A stretch of 64,000 nucleotides of DNA from Forficula auricularia (GCA_024734495.1 JALMQS010000415.1:59728-123727), one strand, 5' to 3'; counted from the stretch's first letter, positions 44,374 to 56,885 are shown. Translations and numbers: made by a program. Notes: generated from the letters alone by a model not told the origin.

Positions 44374-47300
44374 ACATATATATCTAATGATCATTTGGTT
44401 TGGGTAAATCGAGTCCAGGCGGGCCTTTTGCAGCTAGTTTATTATAAAACTGAATAAAAAGTCAAAAAATAATATATTTTAAAGATTCTTATAATACTAA
44501 TGTGATGAATAAAGCTGCGACTGCATTTCTAAAAGTTACTCAAAATCTGGTACGAACCGTGATTTAGTGATTCTGAAAAGTGACTTAAATGCTCATCTTG
44601 CAGACTGTTTATTATACAACTCTTAGTCCAATTTCTATACGATTTTTTTAAATTCTGCTTGGACCAGGATAGAACTTCTAATTGGGCATATTTAGCCAGT
44701 TTTATGCATCACTGGTATTAGATATTCTCTTTGTTTTTTGTTTTTTATAATAAATACTATTTCAATTCTTTATATAAGTCATACACGAGGAGTCAGGGGC
44801 GGTTATTTTAAACTTCGGATCGTCCATTATTATACAACGAATGTATGTATTCACAAGCGGGGCGCGGATCAGATTTCAATTAGTTTTGAGCAAGATGATC
44901 TTTGGATTTTTCACAAAATTTTAATTTACAAGCAGTTTGTTCTAAATTACTTAGTTACTTAGCTAGTTCGATTATTAAAGGCATTAGATGCCTTGCCAAG
45001 TTTATAGGATGTTTTTCTTTTAATTTTTTTAATTCTCTTTCGAACGCAGTTCTCATCTTTATCCCTTATTAGTAAAATATAACTAAAAAATAGTAATTTT
45101 AAAAATTTTAATAAAACTTAAATTAAAAGTAAAGTAAATTTAATTTTTATTTAAATTAAATGAATTAAATTGTATTTTTAAAATTTTAAAATTCATATAT
45201 TATTTTTCAATTTATAGTATAAATTAATTTTAAATTAACTTATAAATTATTAGAGAAATTTAAAGTTAAATTTTTATTAAAATCAAAATTAGAATAGGAT
45301 TTTCAGTGACCCCTGATTACCAAACGCATGCCATGCAACCCAAAGCATGCAGGCGTGCCTACACCTTCTCAGACAGGAAGGAAGGAAGGAAGGATGGCTG
45401 TCCTGAGTAAAATGGATGATAGAGATGGGTGGTTATATTATAGGCTGGTGTAAGTAAAACTCGATCTCGTGTCTTCTCGGGTCGTGTTAGCTGTTAGGAT
45501 GTATCTCTCTCCCCATTTAGGTTAACCGCTCGCTCATCATCCATTCCAAACCCGACCACCGAGGGACATCGCAGTCTCCGCTTTTTGATTATCCAAATGA
45601 TAATCAAAGGCTTCAACAAGGTTTCACTGTTTAGAAATTAGGAATCAAATAAGAATAGAGGGAACATGGTTGGTCTAACGATGTTTCAATATGTCTCCTG
45701 GGTATAGAGAAAGTATATGTAATACCTACTAGGGAGGGAATGTTTTTCCTGTCTTCTTTCTTTCTCTTTGGTGTTCAATGTGTCTATGTGTTTTTATTTT
45801 CAGGTACAACAGACATATACATTAATTAAACTTATTCGAAACTAGCCAACACAAACATAGGTTCAGTTTATAATACTGATAATCCGCGAATATAAATATC
45901 CTAGGTGGGGAATTTGATGATAGGGGGCGATTTTACCAATTAAACAAAAATATCTGCGCCTTCGGCCAACGATATAATTATAAGTGGGGTTTAGGCCTTT
46001 TAATTTTTAATTATGGATTTTCCGATTTACTTAAGTATCAGTTTCAATGACAATTGAACCGCCGATGTCAGACTGGCATGAGATTTTGTCTTAGAACCCA
46101 TACGGTACCGCAGATGTACCGGTTTTCAGGTGCAGTCGACAGCTCGTCAACGCTTTCCAGCTATCGAGAGGGCTCAGCTGTCTATGCAATCAATACTTGA
46201 GAGATCGGTTTTTGATATCCTCTATCTGGTTGTTGGCTAATTTTTTCGAAAGACCTTTACTAAAGAATCTTTCCTGATGAATGCTTGCACGGGACGTATT
46301 GCCTCTTGATCTTTTGGGTGGGAACGCTTGGAGAAGATGTGTCGGCAAGACTGTTTCTTAACAGCTCGATAGGGTTTCTTTTTTTCAACAGGGGCACATT
46401 AATCCTTGAATCTTACCGCTGTACTTCAATGATCGGATATGCCATGATGTACTAGTAGGTTTTATCCTAATTTTAACCAATTCGAACTCTCCTCTTGCAG
46501 CTCGTTTTCGAAATTAGGTGGAGTGTGTTAGGTGGGAGGAGAGATTTGAATTTGGTGAACAAAGAAATCTTTTAAATGATTCTTATCTTAGGTAACTTAA
46601 TAAGTGATGTGTTTTTCCTTTCCTTCTTATTCTTTTCTTTTGGGGTGGGCGCGTTTTTCTTGTTCGCTTTTTCAGCTTCACGTTACTTCCTAATTTACGC
46701 GACGGTATTTGGTCTTGCGTTTGTCATTAAGTTTTTTAGGCCAAACTGAAGCCTAACCGTGTGTCGTATTCATTTCGTGTTGAACTCAGGTTGTTAAAGA
46801 AAAGAAGAATTCAAGAGATAGTTGGCCATCTGAGCCATATTAATAAAATGAGATTGGGTCCCGCAGTTTAGTTTAGAACATGAAGTCTTCAGGGCGCAAT
46901 CAAGTGGTCTTCAGTTGGTGGAGTTTCTAAATTATTTTTCAATTCTAATTTGTCCATGAGGATATCAGTGATTAATTTGTGCTTTTTGCTTTGCTTCAGA
47001 GAGGAGGTTGGATTGTGAGGCCAGGACAACTCATCTCTTCAGGGCTTCCTCAAGCCTAAACTATGGTAGGCATACTTAATAGATTTTTAAGAAAATTATC
47101 ATATCCTTGAATTATTAGTCCTATTAGGCTACGAATAATCAAATAAAGCGAATATTTGTTGAAATTTTCTTCCTCTTTCTCTTTCAAAACAACTTTTTTA
47201 ACATTTAGAGAAGACAGAGAGTTTCTTATCTATGAATAATTGTTTTCATTAATAAAAACACTCGAGTAATTAAATCCGTCTTGGCTTTAGAAATATATTC

Positions 47301-47915
47301 TCATATTTTTGTTTCAAATTTTAGCGAATAAATTTTGTACAGAATATATTTTTTTAGAAGTTACGATTTTCGTATAAATGTATAACGAGATTTACGTTAT
47401 GTTGGTTTCTAACATGATCGAAAGTTCTTTATTATTATTTTATTTGGTCAATTTTTTACAATATTGGTAGCCATTCTATTCTTTTCTTATCATAAGAACA
47501 TTGTAGAATGAACTTTGTTGGATTATTTTTATTATTAGCTTAAAAATATGTATAAATATTATTTTAATTTTTAATTCAGGGATAATGAACAATTTTTATT
47601 TGAAGCCGGTATTAATTAAAATTAAAATAAATGTTAAAACTATTAATATTCGAAACTTTGATATGATATGAGCTATAGCGACTAGATAACCATAGTGGCG
47701 ACAATGGTGAACTGTCTTCCCTGTGGTCAAACGTGAAATCCGCATTTTTCAGGCTAAATTAGCATTGAGAAAGCCTGGTTTCTTCAGTTTATTGAGTGAT
47801 TTAGATTTAGGGTACTTATATCGTTTTAATTTACTGGAAATATGTTAACTAATATACATCTTTATATATTGACTAATAGTTTTAAGTATAATAAATATAT
47901 ATATATATATATATA
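44374..47915. other. About 3.5 kb without recognised element
   Basis: No domain-bearing ORF, no terminal repeat and no known repeat end. 45050-45290 is very AT-rich. 45300-46800 is noticeably richer in G+C, with a (ggaa)n run at 45374-45396, and might hold a decayed gene, but all frames are short. Microsatellite (AT)n lies at 47890-47915. Confidence 0.4.
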
Positions 47916-48279
47916 TGTAATAAAGTTTATTCTTCCCCCGTGTAAAGTTTTGAAGGTAATTAAGATTGATTCAGCTATAAAGAAAAGAATATATTTTCAG
48001 AAATATTATTTACATATATAATACAATATTGTTTGAATGAACATGATTAATTACCTACTGAGAAGAATCAAAATTCAATGTCCTTTATTTATTCTAAATA
48101 TCAATTTAGAATATTGTCTCTTCTGATATTTAGAATATTTCTATTATAATATTAAATTCTTATAAGACTCTATATAATGCTATATTATAAATGATAAAAG
48201 ACATGTTGAGTTGATATTTGATTCTTCTCTTAGTCTCCTTCTGTAAATTTAGTGCTTTGTCATTTTGGCGTTAATTTCA
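47916..48279 (-). repeat. 3' LTR of the Ty3 element
   Basis: On the minus strand it begins TGAAATTAACG and ends TTTATTACA. It aligns along its length with 52538-52901, with local insertions near 48110-48140. Confidence 0.85.
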
Positions 48280-48765
48280 GAATTTGTCTCCCCCCCAGAT
48301 TTCTTCCACACTGCAGAGAATAAAGAAGCAATTTCTTTGGTGATATGAAATAGTGTGGCGTTTTTTTTCTTTTTGCTTGATTTGCTTAACAGCAGTTTGA
48401 TGCTGATTGCTTTTGCTTGGACTCTCTTACTTTGTCTAGTTTTCTTTCATTTTTAACTTGTTTTCCATTTCTATATAGCTTAAATCATTCTTCTTAAACG
48501 TATGTTCTTTTCTGTTTGCTTAATCTTTTTGCATTTACCTCGAAATTTTTAATGGAGTTTTTCCAGTGCCTTTTTACTGTTTTCTTCTAAGTTTTCTTCA
48601 CACTTGCGGGCTTTCTGGAACGATCTCGATCTTTCTCCTCCAGACAGATATGTGGTGGAAATCTTCAATTATTGAATTGTGTTTTTGTGTGTGTTCTGCC
48701 GGTATCTGCTATTATTGCCCATGATCTTTTTTTATTCATTTCACTGTTTATCTTCTCTTAATCTG

Positions 48766-49200
48766 TTAGGTACATGATTGATTTAGCCTTTCATTTAGCC
48801 CGTTTGATTCTGGACAGTCAGTACACGTGAATATCATTTTTATGTTCTTTTCTCTTAAATATTCTTTGAATTCTCTAGAGTTATTCCCGCGTACTGATCC
48901 CCGAGCAGTGTGTCTATTTTGTTCTTTTTCGTGATGGGATTCAATGGATTTCGAAATCTTTGGCTGTTTGTGTCGTGGATGTTGAACCAAAAACAAATCT
49001 TGTGAAGTGATCTACTAAAATATGCATGTATTTTTTTAGAGTTGTACCCTGTAAATCCTCCGATTGTGTCAATTGACATTATACAATGTAAACATAGTCG
49101 CGGGTCCTGATACGAGGGATTTCCTAATATTGTATATTCTGGATTTTCCTTCGATACAGTCATTGCATTGTTTACAAAATCTTTCTACCATGGCGTCCAT
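48766..49200 (-). pseudogene. Ty3 integrase remains
   Basis: Frame 48855-49163 has MSIDTIGGFTGYNSKKIHAY, around the first catalytic Asp; the zinc-domain cysteines (CKQCND) are in the sequence before it in another frame. Frame 48766-48996 has GNNSREFKEYLREKNIKMIF (Asp replaced by Asn in DNG) and PESNGLNERLNQ with the expected NG..ER box and catalytic-Glu region. Missing Asp and frameshifts mean no activity. Confidence 0.75.
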
Positions 49201-49564
49201 ATTCTTAAAATAGTATTGCGGTCTTATTTTATTTAACAAGTGCTGCATTCCAATATGTCCGCGTGTTTATTGGATTTTATTTCTTCAATTTTTCTCAAAG
49301 CATTTCAGAAGCATGTATCCTTGTTCTTTTATTTAGATTTTTTAAAACATATATTTCCTTTCTTTACTACATTCTTCGAAGTTTCCAGTTCATTTTTATT
49401 TCGGATTTGATCATTTACGATGTCCTCCATTAACCATGTTTACTACTTTTAATACATCTTCTTCATTTTCAAAACTTTCCAACACCGGATTTCTCGTTGA
49501 CGTCCATATGTTTGTTTTTCCAGGCTCGTAACTCTAATTTTGAATATGATACGTGAAAGATAAA

Positions 49565-50997
49565 TTAGGTCCCCCAATGGTTCATCCGTTCCTGGCCTTT
49601 ACCTTCAGACTTTCCAGCGGCTTGTGGTCTGTGATTACAGTCAGTTTCGATCGAGCAGCCAGTGTTGCCAGTAAATGGCTTCTTTAATGACAGGCATTCC
49701 AAAAATATCGCTTTCCTTTTTTCTGTGTCGGATTTAACTTTTTCCAGAAGTAGGCCGCAGGTGGAGAAGTCTTCATCGTCTGCTTGGCTGCCACAGCCCC
49801 AATCCCCTCTACTGGTATGTAACAACAACAGAAGACTTCGCTTTTCTGGATTATAAATCAAATACGCGTTGGACGGAAGCGGAAGTCATGACTTTATCTG
49901 GCTTCTTGGCCATCATTTGTCCATTTCAAATTTATATCTTTCCTAAGAAGTCTGTGAAGTGGCTCTAACAACTTCACTGAATTTTCTCTATATATCTGTG
50001 GTAAAAGTTATTTTTCCCATAAAAATTGTCTTACGTTTATTTTTTGGTTGTTCGACTTTCAGTGATATTAAGTTAATGTCCATTATATGGTCTTACTTTG
50101 CTTCTTTCAATAATATGCCCTAGGTATTTTACTGAATTCTTTGCCAAATTGCATTTAGATAATTTCAATTTAAAACCTTCTCTCTTCATTGTTTCAATTA
50201 TCAGTTGAATATGCCTTGGGTGTTCTTCAAATGTTTCTGAAATACAGGATATCATCTATATAATTTGCTTTCTAAAAAGTTTCTCGGAGTTGTTTCTCCT
50301 AATACAATTTGCCAGTATCCTTTGAAAAACACTACTTGACAATTTTAATTAAACGTATTCCATTGTTGAACGGCCACTTTGAAATCAATAAAAACCAAGC
50401 TTTTCCCCTTGTCTTTATCTCTGATCGGAATTGACCAAAACTTAAATTTATGTCAAACGCCAGAACCAGTTACAGTCTCCTGCTTTGACAATAATATCTT
50501 CTATACGTGGAAAGGGATGTATTTCTGGCACCAATAAAGCGTTTTATACTCGATAGTCAACACAAAAACGGGTTTTACTACCCTCATCCTTTTGAAAACC
50601 ATGGTGACAGGCGCCGCAAATGGCGAACTTGATTCCTCAATTAATGACGATTGTAAGAAGTTTTCTACTTGAGCATCAATTTCTTTTTGGTGAAATTGAA
50701 CACCTATCAAGTTTTGTATACGTATTTATATTCTTTTAATCTTATTTTAGCTTCTGCATTTTTTACTCTTCCGACATCATGTTATCTTTTGGCAAATGCT
50801 GATTTATTCTTTTCTAATATATTCATAATCTTTTTTTCTATTATCTTTATTTTGAAATGATTCAAATAAGTTTCATATTCTTTTAATTCTATGTATTCGT
50901 TAAAGTGCATATTACACAATTCATAGTCTTTCTCTATTTTATTATTTTGATTTTCCCAATATATGATATCAGTATCTTTCTTTTTTACTATTTTCAT
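49565..50997 (-). pseudogene. Ty3 reverse transcriptase and RNase H remains
   Basis: Minus-strand frames in order. 50782-50997 is the region upstream of RT. 50501-50710 has EIDAQVENFLQSSLIEESSS followed by PFAAPVTMVFK, the usual RT entry block. 50073-50255 has FEEHPRHIQLIIETMKREGF then LSKCNLAKNSVKYLGHII, the RT thumb with YLGHII. 49565-49861 has TCGLLLEKVKSDTEKRKAIF and IETDCNHRP, the RNase H part. The YxDD catalytic box falls in damaged sequence around 50300. Each block is in a different frame, so it is dead. Confidence 0.8.
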
Positions 50998-52537
50998 GTT
51001 TGTATAAAACTATTTCATTTTCTTTTTATTAAGTTTTATCTAACTTTTTATCTTCTATCATCTCTCTTTATTTAATGTAATTTTATTATTCTTTTGAAAC
51101 GTTTTTTGTAATATTTGTAAATTCTCGTCTTGTATTAACTTGAATTTTTAATGGCATCTAGCCCCAATAATAAATCATACGAAAAATTGTCATTCTTAAT
51201 TACATATACATTTAATGAATCGTTATATTACCTATTCGTAATTCTAGTTTTGTTTACTTACATTACATGATTTATACCGTTTAGAGTTTTGAAAAAATTT
51301 TATCCTTTTCTATATTTTTCTTTAGTTCATCAATTAATTTACTGTTTGCAAGGATATATTTGATCCAGTATCATAGACCGCCTTGACTTCTTTATTTTGC
51401 CTGTTTAATTTTTAAATTTATTAATGGTATAAATCTGTGGAACCTATTTAATGGTTTTTCTTCTCCACTTGATTTTATTTTCGATAATATTTTCATTTAA
51501 TAATGTTTCTGCAATTTCAACATGTCTTTTTTTATTAAAAACATAGATTTATTGGGTGATATCTATTTTGTTTTCTAATTTTTCGCATTTGAAGCAAGGT
51601 TTTTTCTATTTGCTTATAATCCACTCTTTTATTTTCTAAAGCATGTGAGTTTTCTTTTTTATATTTGTTTTATTAATATAGAATTCTCTGAATCTAATTT
51701 CTGTAAAGCTTGTAAGTAATCTGTTCTTTATTTCTAAATCTTGGTGGTTTTGAATCTTAATTGGTAATCCAATTACTCATATGATTTATTCTTGTTTTTC
51801 TGGCATTTCGAAATCAGCATCAATTAGCGTTTTCTTTTTTATTGCATAGTCTACAAATGAGCCGTTTATATGTTCATACATTTACTAGGCGTATCTTATT
51901 TGAGACCATCCTCTTTTTGTAAAAACTAGTAAAAATGAACTAACCCATTCTGGCCATGCATCATACATTTTTTTATATTTAGGTCCGTACCAATTTTTAG
52001 GCGTTCCATTTAAAAATATTTTTAACGCTTGTATTTTTAATCTATGATTTATTATATTACCTTTGTTCTAATACATTCTTTTTCAAACGAATTTATCCAT
52101 TCACTTGCATCTTGATCTGCCATAGAATATTTCTAAATTAAACTTTTTTTCTATGTTATGTAGTGCATTAATATTTTAATAAACTTCTATTTCACTATTT
52201 TTTGGACGTGTTAATGGATTCATTGTTACTTCTTCCAATAAACAGCCTTTGAAAATGAAGTTTTCATCTTTATCCGTATGATTTTCATCTCAGGCGTCAT
52301 GTTAATTTTATGTTTCTAAAGTTTTCAGATTTTGACATACCTTTGATTGCTGCTTTAGATGCACTTAAGGCTAATATTTCTTGATGCGATTTTTCATCTC
52401 TGAATTCTTTAGGAAATTTATAAGTTGTTTGATTATCCGCTGCTTTTTGATAGAATAAACCAGAAATGCCATCCTGTTGAATTTTCTTCACATGGATTAT
52501 AACCCTTGTTATCATCTTGCAGGAGTGAATTTTGATT
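50998..52537 (-). other. Ty3 internal region upstream of RT (gag/protease part, not readable)
   Basis: By position this should encode gag and protease. The only longer frame (52297-52515) starts just inside the 5' LTR: MITRVIIHVKKIQQDGISGL and further, which may be the gag N-terminus. No zinc knuckle or DTG protease box was recognised. Confidence 0.4.
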
Positions 52538-52901
52538 TGTAATAAAGTTTATTCTTCCCCGTGGGGTTTTGAAAGGTAATTAAAGATTGATTCAGCTATA
52601 AAGAAGAATATATTTTCAGAAATATTATTTACATATATAATACAATATTGTTTGAATGAACATGATTAATTACCTATAAAGAAGAATCAAAATTCAATGT
52701 CCTTTATTTATTTCATCAATTTAGAATAATAATATATTTACAGTGTTACAATTATTTCTATTATAATATTAAATTCTTATAAGACTCTATATAATGCTAT
52801 ATTATAAAATGATATCAAAAGACATGTTAAGGTTAGATATTTGATTCTTCTCGTCTCCTTCTGAGGGCGTTCCGTGCTTTGTCATTTTGGCGTTAATTTC
52901 A
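52538..52901 (-). repeat. 5' LTR of the Ty3 element
   Basis: Same length as the 3' LTR. The base block just inside it (minus-strand aatcaaaattcactcctgc) should contain the primer site, but no TGG-starting match to a tRNA was seen. Confidence 0.85.
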
Positions 52902-52905
52902 AATT

Positions 52906-52964
<59 letters not shown>

Positions 52965-53129
52965 AGTTTAGGCTTATAAAAATACAAAACACGATTAAAA
53001 TGATTAAAAATATAAATTTATTATCTAAAAGGTTTATTTAATTTGTTAAATTAAACTAGAAAATTAATTTTTATTTAACTTTGAATGTTAATTAAAATGG
53101 TAGATCACTCGTATCCATCCATAATAAGC
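52902..53129. repeat. (AT)n microsatellite and AT-rich flank
   Basis: A (TA)n run of about 50 bases lies at 52909-52960. The Ty3 element separates it from the shorter (AT)n at 47890. Confidence 0.8.
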
Positions 53130-53186
53130 ATTAATTAACAGGAATAGCAGGGAATTGGATAAAAATAAAAAACAGAGTTTTTATTA

Positions 53187-53236
53187 AATGGGCCAGACGT
53201 TTCGTCGATTAATTTCGACTTCCTCAGTGGCTCATT
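53187..53236 (-). ncRNA. Hammerhead ribozyme motif (minimal stem III), best copy
   Basis: On the minus strand: stem I AATG-A-GCCA / TGGC-C-CATT (eight pairs around one mismatch), core CTGAGGA (fits CUGANGA), stem II GTCG/CGAC, GAAA, ACGTC. It lies 160 bases downstream of the GIY-YIG frame, in the element 3' end. Most stable of the set by eye. Confidence 0.8.
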
Positions 53237-53399
53237 CTATCACTCTTTGTCAAAAGACAATTCCACTACGCGACGAAACATCCTTTAATCCTTTTTATTT
53301 AAACTATAATACATTGTTGGATCATGCCCCAACTGCTCAAGAATCTTGAACTTTTACACACTTGAACAATCAAAATTTATCACAAAAAAAAATATGTTT

Positions 53400-53990
53400 C
53401 TACTCTTTAAACAGACAAAGTCTTTGTGCAGTGTTGGTCTTTTTATTTCGAACATTTAATTTATGCTCATATACCCTAATTTTTAGTGAAGGTGAACTTT
53501 TCCCTATATAGGTGCTAGAATTTGATGGACAATCTAGACAGTTAATTTGATAGACAATATTATTACATAATTCTCTAGGGGTTGGATCTTTATTATTAAA
53601 TAAAAATTGAATATTGTCTATATTTTTGTGGGCAATGTTCACTTGGTAAATTTTAAAAAGTTTTCTTATTTTTTCGGATATGTCGTGAATATAAGCAACA
53701 GAATAGTATGGTCCGACCTGGTTATTTGTTAAAATGTTAACATTGTCATTTAAATTATTTTGTTTAGTTGAGAATTCTCTGATTGTCCTATTAATAATGT
53801 GCATAGGGTAGTTATTCGATACAGCCATGTCTATGTAGTTCACAATATTTTTCTGCCTAAACTCATCATCACACAAAATAAAAATTCTCCTCAAAAAATA
53901 GTTCAGACTATTGATCTTATATAGGAAAGGTATGTTGGAGATGTAGTTGGATATCCTTCCACTATTTGAAGCCTTTTTAACCGACTTCAA
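53400..53990 (-). pseudogene. Penelope-like protein: RT-to-GIY-YIG linker and nuclease, partial
   Basis: After four residues of uncertain origin at the insertion edge, the frame reads SNSGRISNYISNIPFLYKIN, INSLNYFLRRIFILCDDEFR and NYPMHIINRTI, matching the conserved region after the RT of Penelope-like proteins. Residues about 140-185 are the nuclease: NIVYQINCLDCPSNSSTYIG with a CxxC, then KSSPSLKIRVYEHKL with the conserved Arg. It ends early after QRLCLFKE, lacking the last part of the domain with its Glu, so it is probably inactive. The start codon at 53990 is created by the inserted retroposon; the true gene continued into the RT at 54734. Confidence 0.85.
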
Positions 53991-54726
53991 AAAAGGAGGA
54001 GGTTCTCTATTCGATTGAATTTTTTTTTTTTTTTTTTTTTGTCCCTATGTTACCTCATATCTCCGCCAATTATCAACCGATTTTGAAAATTTTTTTTGCA
54101 TTGGGTCCAGTCTAGCTTCCGATTGGTCCCATTTTTTTCGATTTTTTTTCATAGGTATTAGACCTTTTTTATTAGGTTTGTTTAGGTTTGTTTAGACCTA
54201 ACCTCTTTGTTTATGAACCGATTTCGATGGTTCTTTTTTATCCGAAAGGGGGTGTCTTAGGGATAGTGTCATATTAATTTGGTCAAGTTCTGATGATATA
54301 ATCACTATTAATAACATCACTAAAAAGAGAAAAATAAAAATTTTTAAGAAAAAAATAAAAACCGACTTCAAAAAATTAAGTGCAACAAATATAAAAATAC
54401 ACTAAAAGGTATAAAATAATTATTATCTTATTTAGTTACAACTAAACGACGAAATATTAACACGAAATTACTTTTTGAAGTTGGTGCCAAACATATACCT
54501 TTTATGAATCGCACTCGACGGATCTTACTCAGTACGTTTGGCGGGTACGCTCGCTTATAGGTATAGTTTGTTTGGCACCGACTTTAAAAAGTAATTTCGT
54601 GTTAATATTTCGTCGTTTAGTTGTAACTAAATAAGATAATAATTATTTTATACCTTTTAGTGTATTTTTATATTTGTTGCACTTAATTTTTTGAAGTCGG
54701 TTTTTATTTTTTTCTTAAAAATTTTT
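53979..54726 (-). mobile_element. CCGACTTC retroposon, copy 4
   Basis: Same strand sense as copy 2, with aaccgacttc at its left end and the hairpin (54350-54725) at the right. The loop is in the majority orientation. It lies exactly between the RT block and the following conserved block, with an A run on both sides of the insertion (about 5 bp of possible duplication). Confidence 0.75.
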
Positions 54727-54733
54727 ATATATA

Positions 54734-54934
54734 TCAAATGATAGTGAGCCATCGCTTTATTATTTCCAAATCCAAAAACGAAATCCTATCGTCCCTCTCT
54801 ACCTCAAAAGTAAATTTGAAATCTGGATGGAATTCATTAAAACCTTTAAGGATTGTTGAAATAGAGCATTCAGGCACACACGCGATAGAATCATCGACAT
54901 ATTGCAAATAAAACACCAAACCCAGAGGTTCCAC
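54734..54934 (-). pseudogene. Penelope-like reverse transcriptase fragment with YVDD
   Basis: The minus-strand frame reads LVFYLQYVDDSIACVP with the catalytic YVDD box, then FNEFHPDFKFTFEVERDDRI and SFLDLEI, the block after it that is characteristic of Penelope-like RTs. A lost T just before the insertion shifts the frame and creates the stop (LTII-stop). The next conserved block continues at 53990 on the other side of the retroposon. Upstream RT motifs are not found beyond 54960. Confidence 0.85.
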
Positions 54935-54960
54935 GCATATTATTTTTCTATTTTAAACTT

Positions 54961-55371
54961 TCAAATTAATACAAATTATGAACGGACATGATAATAATAA
55001 TAGTAGCAGATGACGAATTTAATGTTTCCCATAATAATATCTAGTAGCAAAAGAAAATAAACATAGAACGCAACATTCTTTATCAAAATACTAGATTAAC
55101 AATAAATTGCAAATACTATTCCTAATAAATCAAAAGAATTAAGTAACTTTTTTTGGAAATTAGATTGTAATTTTTTTCAAAAAATCAACTAGATGGCTGA
55201 AGCCAAAATATATTATTAAGAAAGATTTTAAAATTAAGGTCAAAATTTCAAAAATTTTAGTAGAAATAATTTCATATTGCTTATCAGAGGGGGTTCTACT
55301 TAAATCTTTGAAATTTTTAATTTAAATTTAAAATCTTTCTTAATATTATTCTTAATGTTACATCATTCGTA
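54961..55371. other. AT-rich stretch, partly palindrome-like
   Basis: 55190-55345 has inverse repeats around aagattttaaaatt and a piece (tatcagaggg-type) related to the palindrome at 21945-22320. No ORF. Confidence 0.4.
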
Positions 55372-56170
55372 TCTATAGTAAATTTATAACAGGATTAGTA
55401 GAAAATTGGATAAATTAAAAACACAGAGTTTTTATTAAATTGCCCAGACGTTTCGTCAATTTATTTTAACTTCCTTAGTGGATAATTTTATCACTCTTTG
55501 TCAAAAACAATTTTACTAAGAGTCAAAAACATCATTTATTTTTCTTTAAGGTAGTTGTTCCGCCAAATGCGTTTTCGTAGGATTTTTCTGAAATTTAGAT
55601 ATATTATTATTGAAATACTTGTGCATCGATTGGTGGCAAAACGAAATTGATGAACAATACAGTTCCGGAGATATTTAATTTCAAAAATCGATTTTTTCGG
55701 GCTCTTTTAGCATTGCACTATACGGGATATCGGAAAGTTTACATACATATTTAATTATAATTAAGAAACCCTTCGTACAATTTTTATAAAAAACTAAACC
55801 AACATTAAACAATAACCAATACATATTTTAAGACAAGTTTGATTCATAGTTACAACACAGTTTCTGAGATAATAAGGAATAAATAATGAAAAATGTATAT
55901 AAAAAAATTCTCACTAAAAACATTTTGGCAACAGCGCATTTATTAAACCAGCGAAAGAGGGAGTAAAAAGTAGAAAGCGTGCGCTAGATTTTTTCAAAAT
56001 TATAATTTTCATAAGATGGAACGTAGGCGTTGATTACATTTGTTAAAAAATAACAAAACGATATTTATAGAAATTTTTGAAAATATTATTATTTTTATTA
56101 TTATTAGTTCACTCTTTAAAGTATATAAGTTTAATTTTTTTCTGGATAAGGGTATGGCTAATCATTTTTT

Positions 56171-56585
56171 ACTTTACCATACAGGGTGTATGGTCAAGTA
56201 TTGTGATCGTGCATGAAATAAGGGTTTTTTCTTCTTTTTTTCGAAATAATAATTGTTTTCTCAAAATGTCTGCTAGTCTGTTAGTTAGTCTGTGCGTTAC
56301 CAAATTTTTGTGGACGAGCTAGCTCAAAAACTAGTGTGAATATCGAAACCAAATTTCACACGTAGTTTTGGTCTATTGACATTAAGAGCTGGTTAGATTT
56401 TGGTGCATATCGACCCAAAATTAAGGGGGGGGGGGTTAAAATTTAAAATTATAATCTTTTCAAACTAAAAAAAAAAACAAGAAAAATGAAATATACAATG
56501 AAAAACCTATAATAATGAAAATATTTTTTCTGGGGCCAAAATTAATGGTGGGGGGGGGGGGGGCGAAATCTAGGCCATTTTAGTA
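56171..56585 (+). mobile_element. HINE-2 fragment inside the Mutator-like relic
   Basis: It starts in a T run with ACTTTACCATACAGGGTGTA and continues as the HINE-2 body (gctagctcaaaaactagtgt). It ends in a G run at about 56550-56563 without the 3' hairpin. Confidence 0.55.
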
Positions 56586-56588
56586 AAC

Positions 56589-56885
56589 TCAACCAAATTT
56601 TGTACACATAATCAGCGGACCCCCTAGAAGTTTAAAAATACAAAAACTAACCACCCAAAATGTATGTTTCTTTCCAGTACTGACATGAGTTAATGTATAG
56701 CAATCTTGACATTTTATTGAAAAAATAGAATTCAAACCTAATCGCCTTTCATCAACAATATTTTTTAATAAAATATCTTTCTGACAGTGACAACAGGTTA
56801 GGTTATTCGCCAACTCGCCCACTTCAATTATTCGGGTACCTACATTAGCACTCTTAGTACACATTTTTTTCGTTTTTTCCCTCAT
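56589..56885 (-). pseudogene. Mutator-like transposase N-terminal zinc domain, partial
   Basis: The frame reads TRIIEVGELANNLTCCHCQK then DILLKNIVDERRLGLNSIFS and IKCQDCYTLTHVSTGKKHTF. The pattern RII(E/D)..L...L.C..C, E(R)xGL.S and C..C is what I recognise from the Mutator-type (Phantom-like) transposase domain of insects. Two CxxC pairs are present for one zinc site. It is cut off after about 85 residues; the DDE part is missing. Identification is from memory of the family pattern. Confidence 0.6.

Larger units (their letters stand above)
47916..52901 (-). mobile_element. Ty3/gypsy LTR retrotransposon, decayed but full length
   Basis: Direct LTRs of 364 bp each (47916-48279 and 52538-52901) with TG...CA ends enclose minus-strand pol remains in the order reverse transcriptase, RNase H, integrase, the Ty3/gypsy order. 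A polypurine-like gggggggagac abuts the 3' LTR (48280-48298). The element sits inside an (AT)n microsatellite. Frames are broken everywhere, and the LTRs differ by many indels, so insertion is old. Confidence 0.85.
53130..54960 (-). mobile_element. Penelope-like element, family E, with coding remains
   Basis: Minus-strand order: reverse transcriptase piece (54934-54734), CCGACTTC retroposon inserted (54726-53979), linker and GIY-YIG nuclease (53990-53400), 3' end with hammerhead (53236-53187). This is the canonical RT then GIY-YIG order. The 5' part is absent or unrecognised beyond 54960. Confidence 0.85.
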
